Below, piece by piece: positions 44,286 through 52,464 of a stretch of DNA of 59,932 nucleotides. Source of the DNA: Rhodospirillales bacterium. GTDB lineage: Bacteria; Pseudomonadota; Alphaproteobacteria; Acetobacterales; Acetobacteraceae. The stretch is from the NCBI GenBank assembly GCA_025351925.1, contig JANXVC010000119.1:1-59932 (forward strand), written 5' to 3'. Position numbers and translations under genes: made by a program. The notes under the pieces are model-generated. The model was not told the origin of the DNA. It saw only the letters and a list, made by a program, of their open reading frames with translations, and ran no database searches. Within the stretch, counting starts at the first letter, position 1, and each line of letters opens with the position of its first letter.

Positions 44286-45917
44286 ATGTTCCATCAACTG
44301 CTGACGCCAGTAGGCGGCAGCCTACTATTGTCGTTCGTGGTCGCAGCGTTGCCGATCATTGTGGTGCTGGTGATGCTGGGCGTATTGCGCCGCCCGGCAT
44401 GGCAGGCGTCGCTGGGCGGCCTGGTGAGCGGGCTGGTGATCGCCGTACTGGTCTGGCAGCTTCCGGTCGGTCTCGCACTCGACAGCGTCGCCGCCGGCGC
44501 GGTGTTCGCGCTGTGGCCGGTCATGTGGATCGTGTTCAACGCGCTGCTGTTGTACAACATCGCCGTCATCTCCGGCCGCTTCGACGCCTTCCGCGACTGG
44601 GTGGTGGAGCACTTGCCCGATGACCGCCGGGTGGTGCTGGTGGTGATCGGCTTCTGCTTCGGCTGCCTATTGGAGGGCATCTCCGGCTTCGGCACCCCGG
44701 TCGCCATCACCAGCGCACTGCTGATCCTGGTCGGCTTCCCGCCGCTGGAGGCGCTGACCTTCACGCTGATCTTCAACACCGCTCCGGTCGCCTTCGGAGC
44801 GCTTGGCGCGCCCGTCACCGTGCTCGGCCAGGTCACCGGCCTGCCCGCCGCGACGCTCGGCGCCATGATCGGGCGGCAGCTGCCGTTCCTGGCGATGCTG
44901 CTGCCGTTCTACGTCATGGCGATCTATGGCGGGATGCGGTCGGTGCGCGCGCTGTGGCCGGTGCTGCTGGTCGCCGGCGGCAGCTTCGCCGTGGCGCAGT
45001 TCGTCTCTTCGAACTACCTCGACTACGCGCTAACGGACGTACTGTCGTCGCTCACAGCGCTGATCGCCACCCTGGGCTTCCTGCGCGTCTGGTCACCGGC
45101 CGCGTCCCCCGAGTTCACCATGCGCCTGCCCACCCTGGCGACGCGCGGCGTCGGCGCCGACGTGGTGCAGGCGCGGTCCACGGCGACGGTGCCGGGGTGG
45201 CAGGGCTGGATTCCCTGGGTCGTGGTCTCCGTCGTCGTGATCGCCTGGACGCACTTCAAGATCTTCGCGATCGGCCAGCAGGCGATCCCCTGGCCCGGCC
45301 TGCACAACCAAATCCTGATTACGCTCTACAACGACAAGCCTTATGCGGCTGTCTGGACCTTCCAACCACTGGCGACCGGCACCGCGATCCTGCTCTCGGC
45401 GATCATCACCGCTGCCCTGGTCGGCGTCGGGCCGGGCCGCTTCGTCGAGTGCATCGGCCAGACCTGGAGGCAGAGCCGCATCGCTATCTTCACCGTGGCG
45501 CTGATCGTGGGTCTTGCCTACCTGATGAACTACTCCGGGCTGAACTACACGCTGGGCCTGGGCGTCGCCTCTGTCGGCATCTTCTTCCCGCTACTGTCGC
45601 CATTTCTGGGCTGGGTGGCAGTGTTCCTCTCGGGCAGCGACACCTCCGGCAATGCGCTGTTCGGCAACCTGCAGGTGGTGGCGGCCAATCAGCTCGGGCT
45701 GAACCCGGTGCTGATCGCCGCCACCAACTCGTCGGGCGGCGTGATGGGCAAGATGATCTCGCCGCAGAACATCGCCACCGGCGTGTCCGTCACCAACCTG
45801 AAGGGCCAAGAGGGCGTCGTGTTCGCCCGCACCTTCAAGCACAGCATCGCCCTTACCCTCGTGCTCGGCGTGCTGGTCGTCCTGCAGCAGTACGTCTTTC
45901 CCTGGATGATTCCCTAG
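44286..45917 (+). CDS. lldP: L-lactate permease
   Basis: A 543-aa lactate permease of the LctP family with about 12-14 hydrophobic helices. Clear family blocks are CFGCLLEGISGFGTPVAITSALLI, NTAPVAFGALGAPVTVLG, and near the C-terminus LSGSDTSGNALFGNLQVVAANQLGLNPVLIAATNSSGGVMGKMISPQNIATG. It takes up lactate and some other 2-hydroxy acids with protons. The start ATG follows GGGAGGGCACC. It is convergent with the AtoE-type transporter gene; a hairpin lies between them. Confidence 0.94.
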   Translation: MFHQLLTPVGGSLLLSFVVAALPIIVVLVMLGVLRRPAWQASLGGLVSGLVIAVLVWQLPVGLALDSVAAGAVFALWPVMWIVFNALLLYNIAVISGRFDAFRDWVVEHLPDDRRVVLVVIGFCFGCLLEGISGFGTPVAITSALLILVGFPPLEALTFTLIFNTAPVAFGALGAPVTVLGQVTGLPAATLGAMIGRQLPFLAMLLPFYVMAIYGGMRSVRALWPVLLVAGGSFAVAQFVSSNYLDYALTDVLSSLTALIATLGFLRVWSPAASPEFTMRLPTLATRGVGADVVQARSTATVPGWQGWIPWVVVSVVVIAWTHFKIFAIGQQAIPWPGLHNQILITLYNDKPYAAVWTFQPLATGTAILLSAIITAALVGVGPGRFVECIGQTWRQSRIAIFTVALIVGLAYLMNYSGLNYTLGLGVASVGIFFPLLSPFLGWVAVFLSGSDTSGNALFGNLQVVAANQLGLNPVLIAATNSSGGVMGKMISPQNIATGVSVTNLKGQEGVVFARTFKHSIALTLVLGVLVVLQQYVFPWMIP

Positions 45918-45946
45918 TATCGCGATTCCAAGAAAGCCATCCCGAC

Positions 45947-46009
45947 CGTAGGGTGGGTAAAACCCGCCATCTTGCGGACGGCGCCATGGCGGATTTCACC
46001 CACCCTACG
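45947..46009. terminator. large hairpin between convergent genes
   Basis: The arms CGTAGGGTGGGT...CCAT at 45947-45970 and ATGG...ACCCACCCTACG at 45986-46009 pair almost completely, 12 perfect outer pairs then a few mismatches, with a 15-base loop. It lies between the ends of lldP (45917) and the AtoE-type gene (46060), so it could terminate both. The outer arm resembles a repeat common in many proteobacterial genomes (TAGGGTGGG... type). Confidence 0.78.
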
Positions 46010-46059
46010 CGACGCCGCTGGGCCGATTGGGGTCGTTTAAAGGAAACGCTGCCCTAGCC

Positions 46060-47427
46060 TTAAACCAGCACGAGCAGCGCCAGCGCGTAGATGAGGCCGG
46101 TGACCACGAACGTCACCACGGTGTAGCCCATCACGCGCTGGATGCCGATCCCGGCCATCGCGACGACCGGAAGCGCCCAGAACGGTTGCAGCATGTTGGC
46201 GACCTGCTCGCCCATCGCCACCGCCATGGTAGATCCCGCCATCGAGGCGTGCAGGGTGACGGCGGCGGGCACCACGAACGGTCCCTGCACCGCCCAATGC
46301 CCGCCGCCGCTCGGCACGAAGAAGGTGATGATCAGCGAGCAAATATAGCTCCAGAACGGCAGGGTATGCGCGCTGGAGACCACGACGAAGGCCTTTGAGA
46401 TCGAGTCGGCCAGGCCGGTGCCCGACATGATGCCCATGATGCCGCCGTAGAACGGGTATTGCAGCATCATGCCGCCGGTCTGCTTGGCGGCGTTCTTCAT
46501 GGCATTGCCATAGGCGACCGGCGTGCCATGCAGCGCGATGCCGCCGATCAGGAAGATCAAAATAATCATGTTGACATCGACGGTGAACGCGCCCTGGAAC
46601 CACAGCACCGCCACCACCGCAAGCCCAGCCGCCAGCAGGAACAGGCTGCCGACCGGCGAGCGGTCCATGCGCCGGGCGATGGAGTTGGACAGGTCGGGTG
46701 GCGGCGCCGGCAGCTCTGCCTCGGGCACGAAGGGCACCACGTCAACGTCCGCGGGGCGGATGGCGATGAATACGATCGGCATGACCAGCACGATCAGCGC
46801 GGTCGGCAGCCAGTTGAACGTCGCGAACACCGTGTCGGACAGCGGCAGCATCTGGCCGGTCAGCTTCTCGACGATGTTCAGCGCATTGCCGTGCGTCGCC
46901 TGGGTGAGCGCGATGGAGCTGGAGATGCCGCTGGCCCAGACAGCAAAGCCGGAGTAGGCGGCGGCGACCAGCCAGCCGAAATCCACCCGGACCTGCCGCG
47001 CCACCTCGCGGGCCAGGATAGCGCCGACGACGAGGCCGAAGCCCCAATTCAGCAGCGACGCGGCGGCGGCCACCAGGAAGGTGAGCACGACGGCCTGGTT
47101 GGGGGTGCGCGCCAGTGCGACGAGCCGGCGCAGGAAGCGCGCCACCACCGGCGCGTGGGCCAGCGCGTGCCCGGTCGCCAGGATCAGGATCATCTGGAAG
47201 GCAAAGCCGAGGATTGCGAAGATGCCGGCGTACCACGTCGTGACGATCATCGCCGGCGAGCCTTTGGGCGCGATCAGCAACGCGAGCAAGGCGGTGACCG
47301 CGGTCAGGCCGATCGCCAGCACGAACGGGTCGGGCATGTAGCGCTCGAACAGGCCGACGAACATCGGCGCAAGCGATTGCAGGCCGCGCCGGCGCGGCTG
47401 CGGGAGAGCGGTGGTGCTCATTGCCAT
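46060..47427 (-). CDS. short-chain fatty acid transporter (AtoE type)
   Basis: A 455-aa membrane protein of the AtoE/TIGR00366 family, about 12 hydrophobic helices. Blocks such as RYMPDPFVLAIGLTAVTALLALL, VVLTFLVAAAASLLNWGFGLVVGAILAREVARQ, FFVPSGGGHWAVQGPFV and VAMGEQVANMLQPFWALPVVAMAGI are typical. It imports short-chain carboxylates. It is the last gene of the minus-strand string that begins with nitrile hydratase, 30 bases behind the azoreductase, and might take up or release the acid. Confidence 0.9.
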   Translation of the reverse strand: MAMSTTALPQPRRRGLQSLAPMFVGLFERYMPDPFVLAIGLTAVTALLALLIAPKGSPAMIVTTWYAGIFAILGFAFQMILILATGHALAHAPVVARFLRRLVALARTPNQAVVLTFLVAAAASLLNWGFGLVVGAILAREVARQVRVDFGWLVAAAYSGFAVWASGISSSIALTQATHGNALNIVEKLTGQMLPLSDTVFATFNWLPTALIVLVMPIVFIAIRPADVDVVPFVPEAELPAPPPDLSNSIARRMDRSPVGSLFLLAAGLAVVAVLWFQGAFTVDVNMIILIFLIGGIALHGTPVAYGNAMKNAAKQTGGMMLQYPFYGGIMGIMSGTGLADSISKAFVVVSSAHTLPFWSYICSLIITFFVPSGGGHWAVQGPFVVPAAVTLHASMAGSTMAVAMGEQVANMLQPFWALPVVAMAGIGIQRVMGYTVVTFVVTGLIYALALLVLV

Positions 47428-47457
47428 GTTTCCCCTGATGTTGTCCGTCGCAGGTTT

Positions 47458-48129
47458 CTAAAGCGTCGCCCCGAGCTGCGCCGCCTGCGCGCAGGCTTCG
47501 GCCCGTGCGGCGTGGTCGAGCTCGGCGCCCATCAGCGTCTTCTCGACTTCGATGTGGGTGATGTCGGTGATCCCGATCATGCGCAGCCATGCGGTCATGT
47601 AGCGCTGCTGGTAGTCCAGCTCCTCACGCGGGAAGTCGGGGCCGAGGCCCACGCCGCGCGAGTCGACGACGACCGCCCGGCGACCACCGAGCATGCCGTT
47701 CAGCCCGCGCTCGTCGAAGGTGAACAGCACGTCCTTCTGCGAGATCGCGTCGATCAAATGCTTCAGGCGATATGGAATGCCGAAATTCCACATCGGCACG
47801 CTGAGCAGCACGATGTCGGCCTTGTGGAAGCGGTCGGCGAGCGTGCTGATCTCCTGCCACGCCGTGACTTGGGCAGCACTCCGGTCGCGGCCCTCAAGGC
47901 CCGCATACTTGGCGTCGATCGCATCGCCGTCGAAGGCTGGGAGCTCGGTCGTCCAGACGTTCAGCACGTCGATGCTGCCGGAGGGATGGCGGGCCTTCCA
48001 GGCGTCCAGGAAGGCGTGCGCCACCTGTAGTGAGGCGGAGCGCTGGCCGCGCGGCGATGCCTCAACGTGCAGCAATCGCGGCGTGGCGGTAGTCGTGGCA
48101 TCCTGTCGAACGTCGATAGTCTGGCTCAT
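47458..48129 (-). CDS. azoR: FMN-dependent NADH-azoreductase
   Basis: A 223-aa flavodoxin-fold NADH-azoreductase. It starts TPRLLHVEASPRGQRSASLQVAHAFLDAW (FMN phosphate loop) and has VPMWNFGIPYRLKHLIDAISQKDVLFTFDERGLNGMLGGRRAVVVDSRG, the pattern of AzoR. It reduces quinones and azo compounds. It lies between the MetX-like and AtoE-type genes in one direction, 47 and 30 bases apart. Confidence 0.92.
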   Translation of the reverse strand: MSQTIDVRQDATTTATPRLLHVEASPRGQRSASLQVAHAFLDAWKARHPSGSIDVLNVWTTELPAFDGDAIDAKYAGLEGRDRSAAQVTAWQEISTLADRFHKADIVLLSVPMWNFGIPYRLKHLIDAISQKDVLFTFDERGLNGMLGGRRAVVVDSRGVGLGPDFPREELDYQQRYMTAWLRMIGITDITHIEVEKTLMGAELDHAARAEACAQAAQLGATL

Positions 48130-48176
48130 GCTTCCTCGGTGGTCTCAAGTTTCTGATGTCGTGGGATGGGCTGGGT

Positions 48177-49229
48177 CTAGGCCGCGCTGGCCAGCAATTC
48201 CTTCAGGATGCCGTCCACCTGCTCGTGGAATTCCGGCTCGATGCCGAACAGGCCGAAATGGCCGCAGATGGTGTTCACCACCCGCAGTTCGCTGTTGGGG
48301 ATCAGCGTCTGCTCGGCGGCGCAGTCCTGTACCGGGAAAAACATGTCGGTGCTGAGCGGCATGACGAACGTCCGGGCCTTGATGCGCCCGAGTGCGGTTT
48401 CGAGGTTGCCGTCGGTGTGCCGGGCCACGTCGCCGTGCTGCCATTTCCAGGCCATGCAGAGCAGGTCGTTCGGGTCCATCGGCAGGAAGAAGCCCTCAAG
48501 GAAACCGACGACGAAATCGCCCAGCGAGACGAAGCCGAGGCCGCGCCAACGCTCCTGTTTGTAGAACTCGGGGCACAGGCCCATCACGCCCCAAAGATGC
48601 GCGTGCCGCCGCATGCCCTCATGCACGTCGGCCTGGTCGTGATACCAGCCGTTTTTCCACGCGGGGTCGGAGGTGATGGCCTCGCTCAGCGTGCTGCCGA
48701 AAAGGAAGTCGTGCGGCGTGTTCTGGGCGAAACCGGCGATGGGTGCGGCGCGGGCCACCATCTCCGGGAAGCGCACCGCCCACTCATAGGTCTGCTGCGC
48801 CCCCATCGAGCCGCCGACCACCAGGGCCAGGCGTTCGATGCCGAACTTCTCCGTCAGCAGCCGGTGCTGCGCCACCACGTCGTCGCCGATCCGCACCCGC
48901 GGGAAACGCGGGCCGTTGAACGGCGGCGGCGTGTTATGCGGCGAGCTCGACAGGCCGTCGCCGATCTGGTCGGCGATGACGATGAAATACTTCTCAGAGT
49001 CGAGCGCGCGGCCGGGTCCGATATAGACCTGCTCCATGATCTTGCTGGTGCCGGAGAACCAGGTGGTGACCAGGATCGCGTTGTCCTTGGCGGGCGACAG
49101 CGTGCCGTGGGTGGCGTAGGCCAGGCGGGCGCCGCGCAGCCGGCCGCCATCCTCCAGGTCGAGGTCGCCAAGATCGAACGTCTCGAACGGACCATGCAGT
49201 TCTTGCGAGTAGTAGGCTTCGGCGGCCAT
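48177..49229 (-). CDS. MetX-like alpha/beta hydrolase (homoserine acetyltransferase family)
   Basis: A 350-aa alpha/beta hydrolase of the homoserine O-acetyltransferase family. The nucleophile is Ser141 in VVGGSMGAQQ, the acid Asp in PLSTDMFFP and the histidine in ICGHFGLFG. It has the helical lid region (AHLWGVMGLCPEFYKQERW). Many such MetX-like proteins are not acyltransferases of homoserine, and nothing here suggests methionine synthesis. It starts 28 bases behind the nitrile hydratase activator and could act on an ester, amide or acyl product of that pathway. Confidence 0.85.
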   Translation of the reverse strand: MAAEAYYSQELHGPFETFDLGDLDLEDGGRLRGARLAYATHGTLSPAKDNAILVTTWFSGTSKIMEQVYIGPGRALDSEKYFIVIADQIGDGLSSSPHNTPPPFNGPRFPRVRIGDDVVAQHRLLTEKFGIERLALVVGGSMGAQQTYEWAVRFPEMVARAAPIAGFAQNTPHDFLFGSTLSEAITSDPAWKNGWYHDQADVHEGMRRHAHLWGVMGLCPEFYKQERWRGLGFVSLGDFVVGFLEGFFLPMDPNDLLCMAWKWQHGDVARHTDGNLETALGRIKARTFVMPLSTDMFFPVQDCAAEQTLIPNSELRVVNTICGHFGLFGIEPEFHEQVDGILKELLASAA

Positions 49230-49256
49230 CAGGCGTTTCCTTCGATTGTTTTTTAT

Positions 49257-49622
49257 CTAGACGACGCGAATTGGCTCACGTCGCGCTGGGTGGTCATGCT
49301 TGCCGGGCGGGTTGGCCGCACATTCCATCCGGCGCAGGCGTAACTCCGAATTGCCGGCCAGGGTTTTCGCGAGAACAATCTTCTCCAGCGCTGCGAGCCA
49401 ATGCCGGTAGTAGGTCGGCCCCAGATCCGGATCGCCGTCCGCCTGCGCCTGGCGGATTTCGGCGCTGATGGTGGCGACCCATTCGGGCCAGGTGAAATGC
49501 CCAGCCTGATGCAACGCTACCACCAGCGCGAAGGCCTGCGCCTCCCAAGGCTCGCGGAACACTGGGCTGGGTCCACCGCCCGGCGGCGCCATGCCGCTGG
49601 GCCAGCCGGTTTCAGGCAACAT
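49257..49622 (-). CDS. nitrile hydratase activator / accessory protein
   Basis: A 121-aa protein resembling the NHase accessory proteins that load cobalt (NhlE/P14K class), themselves related to the N-terminal half of the beta subunit. The marks are FREPWEAQAFALVVALHQAGHFTWPEWVATISAEI and YYRHWLAALEKIVL. It has a short Lys/His-rich tail. The start at 49622 overlaps the end of the beta C-half by 11 bases. Its presence supports a working cobalt enzyme. Confidence 0.87.
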   Translation of the reverse strand: MLPETGWPSGMAPPGGGPSPVFREPWEAQAFALVVALHQAGHFTWPEWVATISAEIRQAQADGDPDLGPTYYRHWLAALEKIVLAKTLAGNSELRLRRMECAANPPGKHDHPARREPIRVV

Positions 49623-49968
49623 GCAGCTCTATGTAGTCTTCAAACATATCCAGATACAGCGTGTCACGGGCCGCCGCCTGCTCGCCCCACAGGTCGCGCG
49701 CCGCGAAGCGCACGCCATAGACGTGCTGCGGCTTGTGCCCCTCGCCGTGCGCGTTGGTGTCGTTGAAACAGAACACGCCGCGGTCCGCCTCCACGGTGCC
49801 CATCTTGCCGCGGGCATAGCGGGGCAGCCTGGTGTGGGTCGTCGGGTTGATGTTGCGCACCCTCACGCGGTCGCCGGGCCGGAAGCGTGGCGCCACGTCG
49901 TCCGTCATGCGCGCGGTGGCCCCGGTGGCAATCAGCCCATCCACATTTTCGACCGGCAATGCGGGCAT
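49612..49968 (-). CDS. nitrile hydratase beta subunit, C-terminal half as separate gene
   Basis: A 118-aa protein equal to the SH3-like C-terminal half of NHase beta: FRPGDRVRVRNINPTTHTRLPRYARGKMGTVEADRG, then HVYGVRFAARDLWGEQ and LDMFEDYIE. The ATG shares its first base with the last base... region of the N-half stop as TGATG at 49966-49970, so it is in a different frame and translationally coupled. A single indel could have produced this, but the stop/start arrangement and intact flanking linker fit two genes, as in thiocyanate hydrolase and toyocamycin nitrile hydratase. Confidence 0.87.
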   Translation of the reverse strand: MPALPVENVDGLIATGATARMTDDVAPRFRPGDRVRVRNINPTTHTRLPRYARGKMGTVEADRGVFCFNDTNAHGEGHKPQHVYGVRFAARDLWGEQAAARDTLYLDMFEDYIELHVA

Positions 49969-50279
49969 CACGCGGCCTCCTTCGCGAGTTGCGCCATGCG
50001 TCCGTCGATCTCGGCCGATGTGAGCGCGCCGCGCTGCACCAGCAGGTCCTCGACGGCGTGCATCCAGTGCGCGTAGTACGAGGATTCGAGGTAGTGCGCC
50101 GCGTCCATCTTCTCGATCGCGTGGCGGAACTCGTCCACGTTGAAATGGCCGCCGGCGAAGGTGGTGATGAACAGGCCGAAGGCGGTGCGTTCCCAGGGCG
50201 CGTGGAACACCGGCTCATTCGGCTCGGGGTTGATCGGACCCATGCCATGCATGCCGCCGAGGTCGTGCACACCGTTCAT
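49968..50279 (-). CDS. nitrile hydratase beta subunit, N-terminal half as separate gene
   Basis: A 103-aa protein equal to the helical N-terminal half of NHase beta: [37 protein letters not shown], then [36 protein letters not shown]. The ATG overlaps the alpha stop by ATGA. It ends ...LAKEAA at 49968, just at the linker position where ordinary beta subunits continue. The C-half follows in a different frame. Confidence 0.88.
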   Translation of the reverse strand: MNGVHDLGGMHGMGPINPEPNEPVFHAPWERTAFGLFITTFAGGHFNVDEFRHAIEKMDAAHYLESSYYAHWMHAVEDLLVQRGALTSAEIDGRMAQLAKEAA

Positions 50280-50899
50280 CGAGCGGCTCCCGAGGACGAT
50301 GTGGCGACGCCGGTGCCGATCATCGCGTCGCGGGACACCAGCGCGGCGAGCGCCGCCGCGTCCATGCCCTCGGTGCCCGCCGGGCGCTCGGGCAGCACGA
50401 GGTAGCGCAGCTCGGCGTTGCTGTCCCAGACGCGAACCTCTTTCTCCGGCGGCAGCTCGACGCCGAACTCGGTCAGCACGCCGCGTGGATCGATGACCGC
50501 GCGGGCGCGATACGGCGCGGATTTATACCAGTTCGGCGGCAGGCCGAGCGTCGGCCATGGGTAGCAGGAGCACAGCGTGCACACGACCATGTTGTGCACC
50601 GTGGGCGTGTTCTCGACGACGACCATGTCCTCGCCCTGCACGCCGGAGAAGCCCAGCTCGGCAATGGCGGCGGTGGCGTCGCTCAGCAGGCGCGCCTTGA
50701 ACGCCGGGTCGGTCCAGGCGCGGGCCACGACTTGGGCGCCGTTATGCGGCCCGATCTTGGTCTCGTAGGTCTCGACGATGGCGGCCAGGGCCGCTGGCTG
50801 CACGAGCCCTTTCTCCACCAGCAGGCTTTCGATAGCGCGCACCCGCAGCGCAATGTCGTCCGTGTGGGGGGCCGGCATGCTTGCTTCCTGCTGTGCCAT
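50276..50899 (-). CDS. nthA: nitrile hydratase alpha subunit, cobalt type
   Basis: A 207-aa NHase alpha subunit. The metal-binding motif is VCTLCSC with C107, C110, S111 and C112; Thr at the second place indicates the non-corrin cobalt type (iron enzymes have Ser). The following [23 protein letters not shown] and [13 protein letters not shown] are the standard alpha pattern. It hydrates nitriles to amides. It is first in a minus-strand operon with the two beta halves and the activator. MPAPH at codon 8 is an alternative start. Confidence 0.93.
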   Translation of the reverse strand: MAQQEASMPAPHTDDIALRVRAIESLLVEKGLVQPAALAAIVETYETKIGPHNGAQVVARAWTDPAFKARLLSDATAAIAELGFSGVQGEDMVVVENTPTVHNMVVCTLCSCYPWPTLGLPPNWYKSAPYRARAVIDPRGVLTEFGVELPPEKEVRVWDSNAELRYLVLPERPAGTEGMDAAALAALVSRDAMIGTGVATSSSGAAR

Positions 50900-51206
50900 C
50901 GATGTCTCCCTGATTCGTGATCGCCCGGTCCGGAACGAGCGAGCCGTTCGCGTGGCGCGCAGTTAAGACCGAGGGCCGACCTATGCGCAATCGGCTTTTC
51001 TGGCGATCAAGCGCTGTTTTGGTTGGGCGGAGGTCAGTCGTTGCGGATCGAATCCATGGTCGAGACGCCCAGGTTCCGAGTCGCCGCAAAATCGCATTGC
51101 CGTGTTGCACGGCGAGACAATTCGCGCCAGGGTTTGAAGCATTGGCAGCGTCAAACCCGATTGCTGGGAAACTGCCCATCGTCCCGTCGCCACCCCGGAG
51201 TAGCAG
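50900..51206. promoter_or_regulatory. divergent control region of the nitrile hydratase and ABC/amidase operons
   Basis: This 307-base stretch separates the starts of nthA and the substrate-binding protein gene and must contain both promoters. No gene is visible within it. I see no perfect operator palindrome, and no regulator gene is adjacent. A shared control of both sides is plausible. Confidence 0.55.
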
Positions 51207-52457
51207 ATGCACGAGTTCCGCCTATCGCGACGAGGCCTGCTCCAATCGGGCGCCACGCTGGCGGGAGGCGCGCTGGCGGCGCCGTTGGTCGCCCGGCACG
51301 CCATGGCCGCCGACACGATCAAGGTCGGCAGCCTGCTCGATTTGTCGGGACCGATCGGTTCGTCGGGCCAGGCGATGCACGCCACCATCCAGCTCGCGGT
51401 GGCCGAGCTGAACGCGAGCGGCGGGCTTTTGGGACGCCAAATCGAGCTGGTCAACTACGACACGCAGTCCACCATCCAGCTCTACTCGCAATACGCCCAG
51501 CAGCTTGCGCTGAAAGACAAGGTGGCCGTGGTGCACGGCGGCATAACGTCGGCGTCGCGTGAGGCGATACGCCCGGTGTTCGACCGGTATGCGACGCTGT
51601 ATTTCTACAACGTGCTCTACGAGGGCGGCGTGTGCGACCGCGACTGTTTCTGCACCGGCACCACTCCGGCGCAGACGGTCAACAAGCTGGTGCCGTACGC
51701 GCTGGATACCTGGGGCAAGAAGGCGTACATCATCGCCGCCGACTACAACTACGGGCAGATCACCGCGAAGTGGATGGGCAAATACGTGCGCGACGGCGGC
51801 GGCACGGTGCAGGCGACCGAGTTTTTCCCGCTGGATGTCACGGAGTTCGCGGCGACCATCAGCAAGATCCAGCAGGCCGGCCCGTCCGTCGTGCTGTCGG
51901 CGCTGGTCGGCTCCAACCACACCGCGTTCTACCGGCAGTGGGCGGCGGCGGGGATGAAGGGCAAGATCCCGATCGCCTCGACCACTTTCGGATTGGTGAA
52001 CGAGATCGCCACCATCGCGCCGTCCGAGAGCGACGGCGTTGTCACGAGCTATGGCTACTACGAGGAGCTGTCCACGCCGGCGAGCACTGCGTTCACCCAG
52101 GCGGTGCGCGCCAAATTCGGCAACGATCTGCCGTATATCAGCGAGCTCGCCGCCGCGACCTACGAGGGCTTCAAGCTGTGGGCGGAGGGGGTCAAGAAGG
52201 CCGGCTCGCTCGACCGCATGAAGGTGACGGAGGCGCTGGAGACCGGCCTCGCGGTTGATGGCCCATCGGGCAAGGTCACCATCGACCACGCCACCCATCA
52301 CGTGGTCCGCAACGCCTATCTGGCCAAAGCGGCAGACCGGAAATGGGAGGTGTTCAAGTCCTATCCGGACCAGGCGCCGGCCGATACCGCGGCGGTTTGC
52401 GACCTCATTAAAGACCCGAAAATGAGCAAGCAGTTCGTCATCGATGTGAAGACCTGA
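51207..52457 (+). CDS. amide/urea-type ABC transporter substrate-binding protein
   Basis: A 416-aa periplasmic binding protein of the UrtA/FmdD-like class. The signal FRLSRRGLLQSGATLAGGALAAPLVARHAMAA is a Tat-type leader. The mature part has IKVGSLLDLSGPIGSSGQAMHATIQLAVAELNASGG, YNVLYEGGVCDRDCFCTGTTPAQ and NYGQITAKWMGKYVRDGGGTVQATEFFPL, all typical of urea/short-amide receptors. It is the first gene of an operon with two permeases, two ATPases and an amidase, and is divergent from nitrile hydratase, so an amide or nitrile is the likely ligand. Confidence 0.9.
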   Translation: MHEFRLSRRGLLQSGATLAGGALAAPLVARHAMAADTIKVGSLLDLSGPIGSSGQAMHATIQLAVAELNASGGLLGRQIELVNYDTQSTIQLYSQYAQQLALKDKVAVVHGGITSASREAIRPVFDRYATLYFYNVLYEGGVCDRDCFCTGTTPAQTVNKLVPYALDTWGKKAYIIAADYNYGQITAKWMGKYVRDGGGTVQATEFFPLDVTEFAATISKIQQAGPSVVLSALVGSNHTAFYRQWAAAGMKGKIPIASTTFGLVNEIATIAPSESDGVVTSYGYYEELSTPASTAFTQAVRAKFGNDLPYISELAAATYEGFKLWAEGVKKAGSLDRMKVTEALETGLAVDGPSGKVTIDHATHHVVRNAYLAKAADRKWEVFKSYPDQAPADTAAVCDLIKDPKMSKQFVIDVKT

Positions 52458-52464
52458 AGCCGCC

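Noticed and set aside
46459-48030. Open frame of 523 codons on the plus strand
   Set aside because: It runs antisense through the AtoE-type transporter and azoreductase genes and has shadow-type composition.
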